64,000 bases of DNA from Conyzicola nivalis_A (GTDB lineage Bacteria; Actinomycetota; Actinomycetes; Actinomycetales; Microbacteriaceae). A program made the translations under genes and the position numbers. Location of the stretch: assembly GCF_040548875.1 (NCBI RefSeq), contig NZ_JBEPSJ010000001.1, positions 682,001-746,000 on the forward strand, written 5' to 3'. The notes under the pieces were generated by a model that had not been told where the DNA came from, ran no database searches, and saw only the letters and a list, made by a program, of their open reading frames with translations. The first letter of the stretch is position 1. Each line of letters opens with the position of its first letter. Shown one piece after another: positions 26,017-34,891 of the stretch.

Positions 26017-26022
26017 TGCCGC

Positions 26023-26301
26023 ATGAGAGTTCTCCCCGTGCGCAGACGAGCGGTGGTGAGCGGGGTCGTTCAGGGCGTCGGCTTTCGGTGGAGCGCGCGT
26101 GCCGAGGCGCAGAGACTGGGCGTCACGGGCTTCGCCCGCAACCGGCCGGATGCCACGGTGGAAGTCGAGGCGGAGGGGCCGCCCGCCGCCGTGGCCGCGT
26201 TCGTCTCGTGGTTGAAGAAGGGGCCGCCGAGCGCGCGGGTCAGCTCGGTCGAGCTGAGCGACCTGTCGCCGCTCGGCTCCACCGAGTTCGACGTGGGCTA
26301 G
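26023..26301 (+). CDS. acyP: Acylphosphatase
   Basis: 92 residues. It hydrolyses acyl phosphates such as carbamoyl and acetyl phosphate. The signature VSGVVQGVGFRWSARAEAQR carries the catalytic Arg of the phosphate cradle, and GFARNRPDATVEVEAEGP the catalytic Asn. The C-terminus is the usual FDVG-like strand. Leaderless start behind TAGCGT. Convergent with the J-domain gene. Confidence 0.95.
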   Translation: MRVLPVRRRAVVSGVVQGVGFRWSARAEAQRLGVTGFARNRPDATVEVEAEGPPAAVAAFVSWLKKGPPSARVSSVELSDLSPLGSTEFDVG

Positions 26302-26305
26302 GGCG

Positions 26306-27259
26306 TTACTCGACGAAGCGGATGCCGGCGAGCAGCCGGGTACGTACGTCGAACACCTCGTTGCCGCCGCTGAGGGCGCTGCCCGGCAGTCCCTCGCGCA
26401 GTAGAGCGGGCAGGTACGAGTGGCGCACGACGGCCGCAGACGCCCCGCGCACTCGGCCCAGCTCGATGACCGGTTCGGAGAGGTCGTCGTCGGGCAGCAC
26501 GATCACGAGACCGGTGAACTTGAGCCGCAGCCCGCGCTGCAGGGCCTTCACCCGGTGTCCGAGCTCGTGCATCGGACGGTCGCCGCCGACCGGTTCGCCG
26601 ATGAGCTCGCCGCCCTTGACCCGCACCGGCCCGCCGAAGTCCTCGGAGAGGATCGCGAACAGCCCGCTGGCTCCGAGCACGACGTGGTCGATCTTCTCGT
26701 CGGGATAGCCCGTGGAGACGTCGTGCCACACCGTGTACGCGATGCCCAGGCTGGAGATCGTGCGCGCGGTCGCCTCCTCGGCGAGAGCGTCGGCGAGGAG
26801 GTGCCTGATCTCGCGGGGGGCGCTGCGCACCAGCGCGGGGTCGTACGGGTCGGGAAGAGGTGCGCCGATGCCGACCCACTCGCGCATCAGGCCGAGGAAG
26901 CGTTCGCGGCGCCAGCCTCCCGGGTGGCCGTAGGCGCGTGCCGGCGGGCGGGTGTCCTGCGCCGGGCGGGCGCTCGGCGCCGCCCACGGCTGATGTTCGC
27001 TGTCGTCGAAGTGGCGCGAGGGACGGCCGCGGTCATAGGCCGCCCGGTCCTCCGGTGTGCCGATGCGCTCCCAGGCCAGCTGCACGGCCACGAACCGTGC
27101 CGAGCTGCCGCCCGTATCGGGGTGCGTCTCACGCGCGAGTCGTCGGTACGCGCGGCGGAGCTCGTCATGGCTCGCACTGGGACTCACGCCGAGCACCTCG
27201 TAGGGCGTCGCCGAGATGGGGCTGTCAGGCATCCGCTCGCTTTCATCGTGCTGGTTCAT
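26306..27259 (-). CDS. J-domain protein with C-terminal NERD-like domain
   Basis: About 317 residues. An N-terminal J domain has TPYEVLGVSPSASHDELRRA and the HPD motif in ETHPDTGG (helix II-III), so it should stimulate an Hsp70. The C-terminal half resembles nuclease-related (NERD) domains: KIDHVVLGASGLFAILSEDF, then VKALQRGLRLKFTGLVIVLP. No Gly/Phe or zinc-finger region, so it is not a classic DnaJ. TATCGT ends 5 nt before ATG 27259; ATG 27232, closer to the J domain, is an alternative. Confidence 0.75.
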   Translation of the reverse strand: MNQHDESERMPDSPISATPYEVLGVSPSASHDELRRAYRRLARETHPDTGGSSARFVAVQLAWERIGTPEDRAAYDRGRPSRHFDDSEHQPWAAPSARPAQDTRPPARAYGHPGGWRRERFLGLMREWVGIGAPLPDPYDPALVRSAPREIRHLLADALAEEATARTISSLGIAYTVWHDVSTGYPDEKIDHVVLGASGLFAILSEDFGGPVRVKGGELIGEPVGGDRPMHELGHRVKALQRGLRLKFTGLVIVLPDDDLSEPVIELGRVRGASAAVVRHSYLPALLREGLPGSALSGGNEVFDVRTRLLAGIRFVE

Positions 27260-27377
27260 TACAGACGATACCGAATGGATGCTGCTGGTCTGCTCTGCGT
27301 GTCCTCCACGGCTACTGCGCGTGCCCGGTCGTCCCCGGCGGGCGGCGGGCGTCGGCGGCACCTGTCAGGCTGTACGG

Positions 27378-29492
27378 ATGACCGACACCGCCTCGACGAC
27401 CGACACCCGAGCATCCGCCCTCACCGTTCTGCGCACCCTCGTCGGCCGCGACGATGCCGACTTCCACGACGGCCAGTTCGAGGCCATCGCGGCGCTCGTC
27501 GACGACCACCGGCGTGCCCTCGTGGTGCAGCGCACCGGGTGGGGCAAATCCGCGGTGTACTTCGTCGCCACACTTCTGCTGCGTCAGCGCGGTGGCGGGC
27601 CGACCATCCTCGTGTCGCCGCTGCTCGCCCTGATGCGCGACCAGGTGGCGGCCGCCGCCCGCGCCGGGGTTCGGGCGGTGTCGATCAACTCGTCGAACGC
27701 CCACGAGTGGGCCGAGGTGCTCGAGAAGCTACGCAACGACGAGGTCGACGTTCTGCTCGTCTCGCCCGAGCGGCTCAACAACCCCTCGTTCCGTGACGAG
27801 CAGCTGCCGGCTCTCGTCTCCCGCGCCGGCCTTCTCGTCGTGGACGAGGCGCACTGCATCTCCGACTGGGGTCACGACTTCCGTCCCGACTACCGGCGCC
27901 TGCGCGATCTCATCGCCGAACTGCCCGCCGACATCCCGGTGCTGGCGACGACCGCGACGGCCAACAGCCGCGTCGTGGCCGACGTCGCCGAGCAACTGGC
28001 CGGCCACACGACCGAGGTGCTCACGATCCGCGGGCCGCTCGCCCGGGCGTCGTTGAGACTCGGGGTGCTCCGGCTCCCGACAGCGCAGGCGCGGCTGGCC
28101 TGGCTGCTCAGCCACCTCGCGGAGCTGCCGGGCAGCGGCATCATCTACGCGCTCACCGTCTCGGCCGCCGAAGACACCGCCCGTCTCCTCCGCGAGGCCG
28201 GCCACGAGGTGCACGCGTACACGGGGCGCACCGACACGTCGGAACGCGAACAGCTCGAGGGGCGCCTGAAGTCGAACGACCTCAAGGCGCTCGTCGCGAC
28301 GAGCGCGCTCGGCATGGGCTTCGACAAGCCCGATCTCGGCTTCGTGCTGCACCTCGGTGCCCCCTCCTCCCCCGTCGCCTACTACCAGCAGGTGGGTCGC
28401 GCCGGGCGCGCCACCGCCAACGCCGACGTGCTGCTGCTCCCCGGCAGCGAAGACGAGGCGATCTGGAACTACTTCGCCACCGCCTCGATGCCGAACGAGA
28501 GCAAGGCCCTCGCGGTGATCGCCGAGCTCGGCGATACCCCGCTGTCGACCCCCGCGCTCGAGGCACGGGTCGACCTGCGGCGCACACCGCTCGAGCTGCT
28601 GCTCAAGGTGCTCGACGTCGACGGTGCCGTGCGCAAGGTCACCGGCGGGTGGGTATCCACCGGCCGGCCGTGGGTCTACGACGCCGAGCGCTACCAGCGC
28701 ATCGCGGCCGCGCGCGAGCGTGAGCAGCAGTCGATGCTCGACTACGAGGTGCTGCCCGCCGATCACAGCGGCTGCCGCATGCAGTTTCTGCAGCACGCCC
28801 TCGACGACGACACCGCGGTGCCCTGCGGCCGCTGCGACAACTGCGCCGGAGTCTGGTACCCCTCGGAGATCCAGACGGATGCCACGGCGACAGCCGCGCG
28901 TTCGCTCGACCGGGTCGGGGTGCTCGTCGACCCGCGTGCCCAATGGCCGAACGGCATGGACAACCTCGGCGTCGCGGTCAAGGGCAACATCGCCGTCGCG
29001 GAGCGCAACTCCCCCGGCCGAGCGCTCGCTCGCCTCACCGACCTGGGCTGGGGCGGCGCCCTGCGCGAGGCCTTCGCCCCCGGCGCGGTCGACGCGCCCG
29101 CTTCGCCGGCCATGATCGCCGCGTGTGTGCGGGTGCTCGCCGACTGGGGCTGGGAGTCGCGCCCGGCCGCGATCGTGAGCGTGCCATCGCGGCGGCATCC
29201 GCTGCTCGTCGAATCGATCGCCCAAGGTCTCTCTGCCGCCGGCCGGCTCCCGTACCTCGGAGCGATGAGCCTCGAGAACGGCGGACCGACGGGAGAGGCC
29301 GGCGGCAACAGCGCCTACCGGCTCGCGGGCGTGTGGGACCGTTTCGGGTCGCCCGAGCTGCCCGAAAGCCAGCCGGTGCTGCTCGTCGACGACCTGGTCG
29401 ACAGCCGCTGGACGATCACCGTCGCCGGCCGGGCGCTACGCCGGGCCGGCGCCTCGGCTGTGCTGCCATTCGTGCTGGCCGTGCGCGGCTGA
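27378..29492 (+). CDS. recQ: RecQ-family helicase with C-terminal phosphoribosyltransferase-like domain
   Basis: 704 residues. A 3'-5' SF2 helicase: motif I QRTGWGKSAVYF, DEAH box VVDEAHCISDWGHDFRP, motif III ATTATA and motif VI QQVGRAGRA. A Cys cluster (CRMQ, CGRCDNC) is the RecQ zinc site. Instead of an HRDC domain, the last ~190 residues form a PRTase-like fold: SVPSRRHP, then the PRPP-loop motif VLLVDDLVDSRWT. No ribosome site is seen; CAGGCT ends 6 nt before the ATG. It is divergent from the J-domain gene. Confidence 0.9.
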   Translation: MTDTASTTDTRASALTVLRTLVGRDDADFHDGQFEAIAALVDDHRRALVVQRTGWGKSAVYFVATLLLRQRGGGPTILVSPLLALMRDQVAAAARAGVRAVSINSSNAHEWAEVLEKLRNDEVDVLLVSPERLNNPSFRDEQLPALVSRAGLLVVDEAHCISDWGHDFRPDYRRLRDLIAELPADIPVLATTATANSRVVADVAEQLAGHTTEVLTIRGPLARASLRLGVLRLPTAQARLAWLLSHLAELPGSGIIYALTVSAAEDTARLLREAGHEVHAYTGRTDTSEREQLEGRLKSNDLKALVATSALGMGFDKPDLGFVLHLGAPSSPVAYYQQVGRAGRATANADVLLLPGSEDEAIWNYFATASMPNESKALAVIAELGDTPLSTPALEARVDLRRTPLELLLKVLDVDGAVRKVTGGWVSTGRPWVYDAERYQRIAAAREREQQSMLDYEVLPADHSGCRMQFLQHALDDDTAVPCGRCDNCAGVWYPSEIQTDATATAARSLDRVGVLVDPRAQWPNGMDNLGVAVKGNIAVAERNSPGRALARLTDLGWGGALREAFAPGAVDAPASPAMIAACVRVLADWGWESRPAAIVSVPSRRHPLLVESIAQGLSAAGRLPYLGAMSLENGGPTGEAGGNSAYRLAGVWDRFGSPELPESQPVLLVDDLVDSRWTITVAGRALRRAGASAVLPFVLAVRG

Positions 29493-29534
29493 TCGGCACG
29501 CGCCCCCGACCGACGCGGCATCCCGGCGCGCGAT

Positions 29535-29550
29535 TTCAGCGGGGCTTCAG
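29535..29550 (+). promoter_or_regulatory. Direct TTCAG repeats before the response-regulator gene
   Basis: TTCAG at 29535 and 29546, 11 bp apart, in the context TTTCAGCGGGGCTTCAGCGG. The same boxes recur before the PepSY gene, so this is probably an autoregulatory site for the OmpR-type regulator. Confidence 0.55.
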
Positions 29551-29608
29551 CGGCCGTACGCCAGACTGGGCGAACGGACCGGGCTGGAAGCCCGACGAAG
29601 GGGGCGGC

Positions 29609-30286
29609 GTGCGAGTACTGGTGGTCGAGGACGAGACCCGGCTCGCCGAGGGGCTGCGTCGCGGGTTCGAGGCCGAGGGCTTCGCCGTGGATGTCGCGGC
29701 GAACGGCACCGACGGGCTCTGGCTCGCGCGCGAGAACCAGTACTCGGTGATCGTGCTCGACATCATGCTGCCCGGCATCAGCGGCTACCGCGTCTGCGAG
29801 ACCCTGCGCGCCGAGCGCGACTGGACGCCCATCCTCATGCTCACGGCCAAGGACGGCGAGTGGGATCAGGTCGAGGCCCTCGACACCGGAGCAGACGACT
29901 ACCTCACCAAGCCGTTCTCGTATGCAGTGCTTCTCGCTCGGGTGCGCGCCCTGCTGCGCCGCGGGGCCGCCGACCGCCCGGCGGTGCTCGAAGCCGGCGA
30001 TGTGCGGCTGGATCCCGCGTCGCACGTGGTCTGGCGCGGCGACGTGGTGATCGACGTCACGGCCCGGGAGTTCGCCGTGCTCGAATACCTGATGCGCCGC
30101 AAGGGCCAGATCGTGTCGAAGCGCGAGGTGCTCGACAACGTATGGGACGCCGACTTCGAGGGCGACTCGAACATCGTGGAGGTGTACGTGCGGCACCTGC
30201 GCAACAAGCTCGACCGCCCTTTCGACCGTGCGGCGATCGAGACGTTGCGCGGTTCCGGCTACCGGCTGGCGAGCAACGGTGGCTAG
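29609..30286 (+). CDS. OmpR-family response regulator
   Basis: 225 residues. Receiver domain: VLVVEDETRLAEGL (acidic pocket), VIVLDIMLPGISG (phospho-acceptor Asp) and LTKPFSYAVL (conserved Lys). C-terminal winged helix: DVTAREFAVLEYLMRRKGQI and VEVYVRHLRNKLD. GTG start with AAGGGGG just upstream. It overlaps the sensor kinase by 8 bp. TTCAG direct repeats lie 59-74 bp before the start. It probably controls its own operon and the PepSY gene downstream. Confidence 0.95.
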   Translation: MRVLVVEDETRLAEGLRRGFEAEGFAVDVAANGTDGLWLARENQYSVIVLDIMLPGISGYRVCETLRAERDWTPILMLTAKDGEWDQVEALDTGADDYLTKPFSYAVLLARVRALLRRGAADRPAVLEAGDVRLDPASHVVWRGDVVIDVTAREFAVLEYLMRRKGQIVSKREVLDNVWDADFEGDSNIVEVYVRHLRNKLDRPFDRAAIETLRGSGYRLASNGG

Positions 30287-31619
30287 GCGCCCAGGCCCGA
30301 CGCGCCGGCCGCTCACGCTCCGTGTGCGCATCACCCTCGCGACGACCGTGGTCGCCGCCGTCGCCCTCGTCGCTGGCGCCGTCGTGTTCGGCGTCGTGTT
30401 GCGCACCTCACTGCTCGACGCCGTCGCCGCATCGGCAGAGACCTACGCGAGCGACCTGTCGGAGGGCTCCGGTTCGTCACTCTCGTCGGCGGTCGCCGAG
30501 CTCGACGACGACGACCGGTTCCTCCAGCTGCGGAACGACGACGGAGCGGTCGTCGCGGCCAGCGACGGCGCCGACGACGTGCCGCCCGTCTCCGAGAGCG
30601 ACACCGAGGCCCACCGGATCGTGACCGTCGACGGCGACGACTACCTCGTCGTGGCCGAGGAGACCGACGACGGCACACTCGTCGTCGGCCAGAGTATCGA
30701 CGACGCCGCTGAGGCCGTCGCGACGGTGACGGCGCAGCTCGCCGTGGCCGTTCCGCTGGTGGTGCTGCTGATGGCCGCCACCACCTGGGTCGTGGTCGGT
30801 CGTGCACTGCGGCCGGTCGAACGGATGCGCCGGGAGGTCGCCGCAGTGACCGCGACCCGGCTCGACCGCCGCATCGCGGAACCGGGGACAGACGACGAGA
30901 TCGGCCGCCTCGCGGCGACGATGAACGGGATGCTCGACCGCCTCGACGCCTCGCAGAGCGCCCAACGCCGATTCATCTCGGACGCCTCACACGAGCTGCG
31001 TTCCCCGCTGTCGTCACTGCGGCAGTTCGCCGAGGTAGCCCGCGCCCACCCCGACCGTGTCGACGGCGCCGACCTCTCCGAGGCGATACTCGACGAGGGC
31101 GCACGGCTCGAACGGCTCGTCGACGGAATGCTCGCCCTCGCCCGCGCCGACGAACAGGTGCTCGTCTCGGCCGCAGCGCCGGTCGACCTCGACGACATCG
31201 TGCTCGCCGAGGTGCGCCGTCTGCGCGCGTCCGGAGGCGTGCGCATCGACGCCTCGGCCGTCGGCGCGGCCCGCATCGCCGGAGATGCCGGACTTCTGTC
31301 CGGCCTCGTGCGCAACCTCGTCGACAACGCGGCCAGGCACGCGGCGAGCGAGCTGCGCATCGAGCTGGCGGAGACGCAGGACGGTGTGACGTTCGCGGTC
31401 GACGACGACGGCCCCGGCGTGCCCGAGCGGGAGCGGGAGCGCATCTTCGACCGATTCGTGCGTCTGGACGACGCACGAGCACGCGAGGCCGGCGGCAGCG
31501 GCCTGGGCCTCGCCATCGCCCGCGAGATCGCCCTCGCCCACGGTGGCACAGTCACCGCTCACGCCAGCCCGCTGGGCGGCGCGCGGTTCGAGGTGCTGCT
31601 GCCCGCGGCATCCGACTGA
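30279..31619 (+). CDS. Sensor histidine kinase
   Basis: 446 residues with two TM helices (about 22-45 and 150-172) around an acidic extracellular domain, a HAMP region, an H box (SDASHELRSPLSSLRQF), N box (LVRNLVDNAARHA) and G boxes (DDDGPGVPERERERIFDRF; GSGLGLAIAREI). The extracellular part is unusually rich in Asp and Glu (EESDTEAH-, DDDDRF-type stretches), which could bind divalent cations or cationic peptides. GTG start overlapping the response regulator. Confidence 0.94.
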   Translation: MARRPGPTRRPLTLRVRITLATTVVAAVALVAGAVVFGVVLRTSLLDAVAASAETYASDLSEGSGSSLSSAVAELDDDDRFLQLRNDDGAVVAASDGADDVPPVSESDTEAHRIVTVDGDDYLVVAEETDDGTLVVGQSIDDAAEAVATVTAQLAVAVPLVVLLMAATTWVVVGRALRPVERMRREVAAVTATRLDRRIAEPGTDDEIGRLAATMNGMLDRLDASQSAQRRFISDASHELRSPLSSLRQFAEVARAHPDRVDGADLSEAILDEGARLERLVDGMLALARADEQVLVSAAAPVDLDDIVLAEVRRLRASGGVRIDASAVGAARIAGDAGLLSGLVRNLVDNAARHAASELRIELAETQDGVTFAVDDDGPGVPERERERIFDRFVRLDDARAREAGGSGLGLAIAREIALAHGGTVTAHASPLGGARFEVLLPAASD

Positions 31620-31657
31620 TCCCTCCGCCCGCCGCCGGTCGCCTTTCTGAAGGCGCC

Positions 31658-31683
31658 TTCAGCGGGCTTCAGTCTCGCTTCAG
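31658..31683 (+). promoter_or_regulatory. Three direct TTCAG repeats before the PepSY gene
   Basis: TTCAG at 31658, 31668 and 31679, so start-to-start steps of 10 and 11 bp, one helical turn each. This is the usual layout of OmpR-family tandem sites; the gene at 31741 is the likely target of the adjacent two-component system. Confidence 0.6.
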
Positions 31684-31740
31684 CGTCTGAATCGCACACT
31701 GTTCCCATGCCGAAACGGCAGTGAAACCAAGGAGAGCATC

Positions 31741-32322
31741 GTGAAGAAGAAGACCACCTGGATCATCGCGGGAGCCGCAGCCATCGTCGTGCTCGGCGGA
31801 GCGGGTATCGCCGTGGCGGCGACCGACCCCTTCGATCAGGACAACGACGCCCTCACCGGCACGAGCCTCGAGCGGGCCAGTGATGCGGCCCTCGCCGAAG
31901 TCGGCGAAGGGACAGTGACCGAGGCCGAGCGCAGCGACGACCTCGACCACGCCTACACGGTCGAGGTTCGCCGCGAAGACGGCAGCGACGTCGACGTCGA
32001 GCTCGACGAGGACTACGAGGTCGTGCGGGTCGACGGTGCGTCCACCGGTGGCGGCGCGACCGGAACGAACTCCGAGACGCCGAGCGGCGACCCGACCGAC
32101 GCGGCGACCGGCGGCGACGCGGCTATCTCGGCCGACGACCGCTCGAGTGCCGAGAAGGCCGCGCTCGACGCTGCCGGCCCGGGCACGGTGACCGACCTCG
32201 ACCGCAGCGACGACACCGATCACGCCTGGGAGGTCGAGGTGACGGGCGCCGACGGCCGTGACGTCGACGTCGAGCTCGACGCGCAGTTCGCCGTCGTGCG
32301 AATCGACTCCGACCAGCAGTAA
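31741..32322 (+). CDS. Exported protein with two PepSY domains
   Basis: 193 residues. An N-terminal signal or anchor helix (IIAGAAAIVVLGGAGIAVAA) leads into two repeats of the PepSY fold (about 40-97 and 135-190), each with GTVT-xxx-RSDD-xDHAxxVEV and DVDVELDxxxxVVRxD. A Thr/Gly/Ser linker joins them. PepSY proteins often bind or inhibit extracytoplasmic partners. AAGGAG precedes the ATG. It lies next to the two-component genes behind the TTCAG boxes and may feed back on the kinase. Confidence 0.85.
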   Translation: MKKKTTWIIAGAAAIVVLGGAGIAVAATDPFDQDNDALTGTSLERASDAALAEVGEGTVTEAERSDDLDHAYTVEVRREDGSDVDVELDEDYEVVRVDGASTGGGATGTNSETPSGDPTDAATGGDAAISADDRSSAEKAALDAAGPGTVTDLDRSDDTDHAWEVEVTGADGRDVDVELDAQFAVVRIDSDQQ

Positions 32323-32377
32323 TCTCGGGTGTCTGGGGAAACGCTGACCGTGGCTCGTGTACCGCCGCGACAGGGCG

Positions 32378-32383
32378 TATCGT
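32378..32383 (+). promoter_or_regulatory. -10 hexamer TATCGT, leaderless Gpx gene
   Basis: TATCGT ends 7 nt before ATG 32391 with no Shine-Dalgarno between. Confidence 0.45.
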
Positions 32384-32390
32384 CGCCATC

Positions 32391-32876
32391 ATGACGATTT
32401 CCGAGATCCCCATCACCACCATCGACGGCAAAGAGACGACGTTGGGCGAGTACGACGAGAAGGTTCTCCTCATCGTCAACGTCGCCTCTCGCTGTGGTCT
32501 CGCGCCGCAGTACGAGAAGCTCGAGGCGCTGCAGAAGACCTACGGCGACCGCGGATTCACGGTCCTCGGATTTCCCAGCAACCAGTTTCTGCAGGAGCTC
32601 GGCACCGAAGAGAAGATCGCCGAGTACTGCTCGACGACGTGGGGAGTGACCTTCCCGATGTTCGAGAAGATCCGCGTCAACGGCAAGCAGCAGCACCCGT
32701 TGTACGCGGAGCTGACCAAGACCCCGGACGCTGCGGGCAAGGCGGGCAAGGTGAGCTGGAACTTCGAGAAGTTCGTGGTCACCCCCGCTGGCGACGTGCA
32801 CCGGTTCCGTCCGCACACCGAGCCGGATGCGCCCGAGATCGTGGAGCTCATCGAGTCATCACTACCCGCCGCCTGA
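32391..32876 (+). CDS. Glutathione peroxidase-family thiol peroxidase
   Basis: 161 residues. The peroxidatic Cys35 is in NVASRCGLAPQYEKLEAL, the second conserved segment is FPSNQF, and WNFEKFVV supplies the Trp-Asn pair. Cys79 (AEYCSTTWG) could be the resolving Cys, making a thioredoxin-dependent enzyme. As a mycothiol producer the host lacks glutathione, so the family name should not be read as a substrate. No signal peptide. The aldo/keto reductase starts 30 bp downstream. Confidence 0.92.
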   Translation: MTISEIPITTIDGKETTLGEYDEKVLLIVNVASRCGLAPQYEKLEALQKTYGDRGFTVLGFPSNQFLQELGTEEKIAEYCSTTWGVTFPMFEKIRVNGKQQHPLYAELTKTPDAAGKAGKVSWNFEKFVVTPAGDVHRFRPHTEPDAPEIVELIESSLPAA

Positions 32877-32906
32877 CGCCGCGGCCCTGACAACGGAGAA
32901 CCTCAG

Positions 32907-33767
32907 ATGACCACGCTTTCCGCCGACGCAGCCGGATCGTTCGAGATCGGCGGGGACCTTCGCGTCACCCGCCTCGGCTACGGCACCATGCAACTGACCG
33001 GCCCCGGTGTGTGGGGTGAGCCGCGCGACCCGGCGGCGGCGGTGGCCGTACTGCGGAGGGCGGTCGAGCTCGGCGTCACGTTTTTCGACACCGCGGACTC
33101 GTACGGGCCGTATGTAGCGGAACCGCTGCTGCACCGGGCGCTCGCCCCGTATTCCGACGAGATCGTCATCGCGACGAAAGCCGGATTCACGCGCCAGGGT
33201 CCGAACCAGTGGACCCCGGTCGGTAGGCCCGCCTACCTGCGACAGCAGACCGAGATGAGCCTGCGCATTCTCGGAGTCGAACGGATCGACCTGCAGCAGC
33301 TGCACCGCATCGACCCCGATGTGCCGATCGAGGACCAGATCGGCGAGCTCAAGGCGATGCAGGACGAGGGAAAGATCCGGCATATCGGACTCAGCGAGGT
33401 GAGCGTCGAGGAAGTCGAGGCAGCGTCGAAGGTCGCCCGGATCGCCTCGGTGCAGAACCTATTCAATCTCTCCCGCCGCACCGCCGAGCCTCTGCTCGAC
33501 TACGCCACCGCGAACGGCATCGCATTCATCCCCTGGTTCCCGCTCGCGACGGGCAAGCTCGCTGCTGCGGGTGGCCCTCTCGCGCAGCTGGCAGCAAAGC
33601 ACTCCGCGACGCCGTCGCAGCTCGCACTGGCATGGCTGTTACGGCGCTCCCCCGCGATGCTGCCGATTCCCGGAACGTCGTCGATCCAGCACCTCGAAGA
33701 GAACATCGGCGCGACGGGCATCGAATTGAGCGACGAGGAGTTCGCCGAGCTGTCGCAATCGGTCTGA
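32907..33767 (+). CDS. Aldo/keto reductase
   Basis: 286-residue NADPH-dependent TIM-barrel oxidoreductase. The catalytic tetrad can be placed: Asp in FFDTADSYG with its Tyr, Lys in IATKAGF, and His in LQQLHRID. GLSEVSVEEVEAA and MLPIPGTSSIQHLEENI form the usual cofactor strand. GGAG lies upstream of the ATG. It is probably co-transcribed with the Gpx gene. Similar in family and opening (TRLGYGTMQLTGPGVWG) to the protein at 42836-43708. Confidence 0.93.
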   Translation: MTTLSADAAGSFEIGGDLRVTRLGYGTMQLTGPGVWGEPRDPAAAVAVLRRAVELGVTFFDTADSYGPYVAEPLLHRALAPYSDEIVIATKAGFTRQGPNQWTPVGRPAYLRQQTEMSLRILGVERIDLQQLHRIDPDVPIEDQIGELKAMQDEGKIRHIGLSEVSVEEVEAASKVARIASVQNLFNLSRRTAEPLLDYATANGIAFIPWFPLATGKLAAAGGPLAQLAAKHSATPSQLALAWLLRRSPAMLPIPGTSSIQHLEENIGATGIELSDEEFAELSQSV

Positions 33768-33803
33768 GCCAGTCCCCTCCTTACGTCGACGGCCTGCCCT
33801 GCC

Positions 33804-34223
33804 TCACGCGTAGTCGTCGGGGGCGAGCAGTCGCACACCCCGGCGGTGGCTGAGGAGCACGGCGCGCAGTCGTACTCCGGCATCGCGGCAGCCGTCGCGG
33901 GAGAGCCGCGCCCACGCCCGGTCGGCGTCGGTGAGCCGGTCTGCGTCATAGCGCTCGATGACGACGACAACGCCATGCGCATGAACCGCTTCTGCCGTGC
34001 CGCGAACGAGCTCGGTCCAGTTGTCGAGATCACTCGCTTCGGGAGCGACCGGGATGTCGGAGATCGGCATGACGAGCGGCAGCTGCGTGTTGTTCTCGTC
34101 GACGAAGAGCAGCCAGATCTGCCGGCTGACAGCCCGACCGATGAGCGAGCCGACGCGGCGCTCGATGACGTCGTCGGTGTCGAGCGGTTCGAGATCGGCG
34201 AGCGCGCGGTCGATGGGGTCCAT
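33804..34223 (-). CDS. Conserved-looking cytoplasmic protein of unknown function
   Basis: 139 residues, mixed alpha/beta, no signal or membrane helix. It contains an R-Q-I-W-L-L-F-V-D strand followed by LPLVMPISDIP, then a C-terminal VRLRAVLLSHRRGVRLLAP. No domain recognised. No good ribosome site is visible upstream, but strand, codon use and lack of stops support it. It faces the small acidic gene at 34393 divergently. Confidence 0.65.
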   Translation of the reverse strand: MDPIDRALADLEPLDTDDVIERRVGSLIGRAVSRQIWLLFVDENNTQLPLVMPISDIPVAPEASDLDNWTELVRGTAEAVHAHGVVVVIERYDADRLTDADRAWARLSRDGCRDAGVRLRAVLLSHRRGVRLLAPDDYA

Positions 34224-34392
34224 GGGCCAACTCTCGTCGTCCGTGGTTCCGTGCCGACCGCCGGGTCGTCATCTGTGGAGTTCCTGCGGCGAGGGGCGGC
34301 TGTGGAGGAGCCACTTGCCGCTCGCCGCGACGCGGTATTGACTGGAGGAACTGCCACGCATATTCACGCCACCACCGATGCAAGGAGCGGAC

Positions 34393-34572
34393 ATGAGCGA
34401 CATCTACCCCGTAGGCCTGCCGTCGAGCAACGATCCATTCAGTGACGACCAAGAGCTCGACGACGAGACGATCACCGAGTACGCCCGACTCACCGACGAC
34501 GACTTCGCGGGCGAGGATGACTACGTCGGTGACGACGACGCGATAGACACGAGCGCAGACGACCTGCGCTGA
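34393..34572 (+). CDS. Small very acidic protein
   Basis: 59 residues, about a third Asp or Glu, beginning MSDIYPVGLPSSNDPF. AAGGAG lies 7 nt before the ATG. No fold recognised; it is probably disordered. Confidence 0.6.
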   Translation: MSDIYPVGLPSSNDPFSDDQELDDETITEYARLTDDDFAGEDDYVGDDDAIDTSADDLR

Positions 34573-34594
34573 CGATCCCCAGGCGTGACGCGAC

Positions 34595-34885
34595 TCAGCG
34601 CACGGTGAACCAGCGGCCACCGGCACGCTGGGTGACAGTGAAGCGCGGCACGTCTGCCGAGCCACGCGTCGTGGCGACCACGTGTTCGGCGATCTGATTC
34701 GCCAACTCGGCGTCATCCGATTCGAACCGGATCGTGACGCGAGCCTCCCCCGAGACGACGGCCAGATCGGCCGCCTCGACCATCGTCAGCTCGGCGGCGG
34801 CCGCCTTCGCGGCCGGCAGCACGGCGGCCGGCGAGACGCCGGATCGCACAGCGCCGACGACCATGGTCACGCGATAGTCCGGCAT
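34595..34885 (-). CDS. Small protein of unknown function
   Basis: 96 residues, one Ala-rich helix followed by strands (MVEAADLAVVSGEARVTIRF) and a C-terminus GGRWFTVR. Not recognised. TAGCGT ends 6 nt before the ATG and GGAGGG lies in between, so either leaderless or ribosome-site initiation is possible. It lies 9 bp before the exporter permease 3' end on the same strand. Confidence 0.65.
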   Translation of the reverse strand: MPDYRVTMVVGAVRSGVSPAAVLPAAKAAAAELTMVEAADLAVVSGEARVTIRFESDDAELANQIAEHVVATTRGSADVPRFTVTQRAGGRWFTVR

Positions 34886-34891
34886 CCCTCC

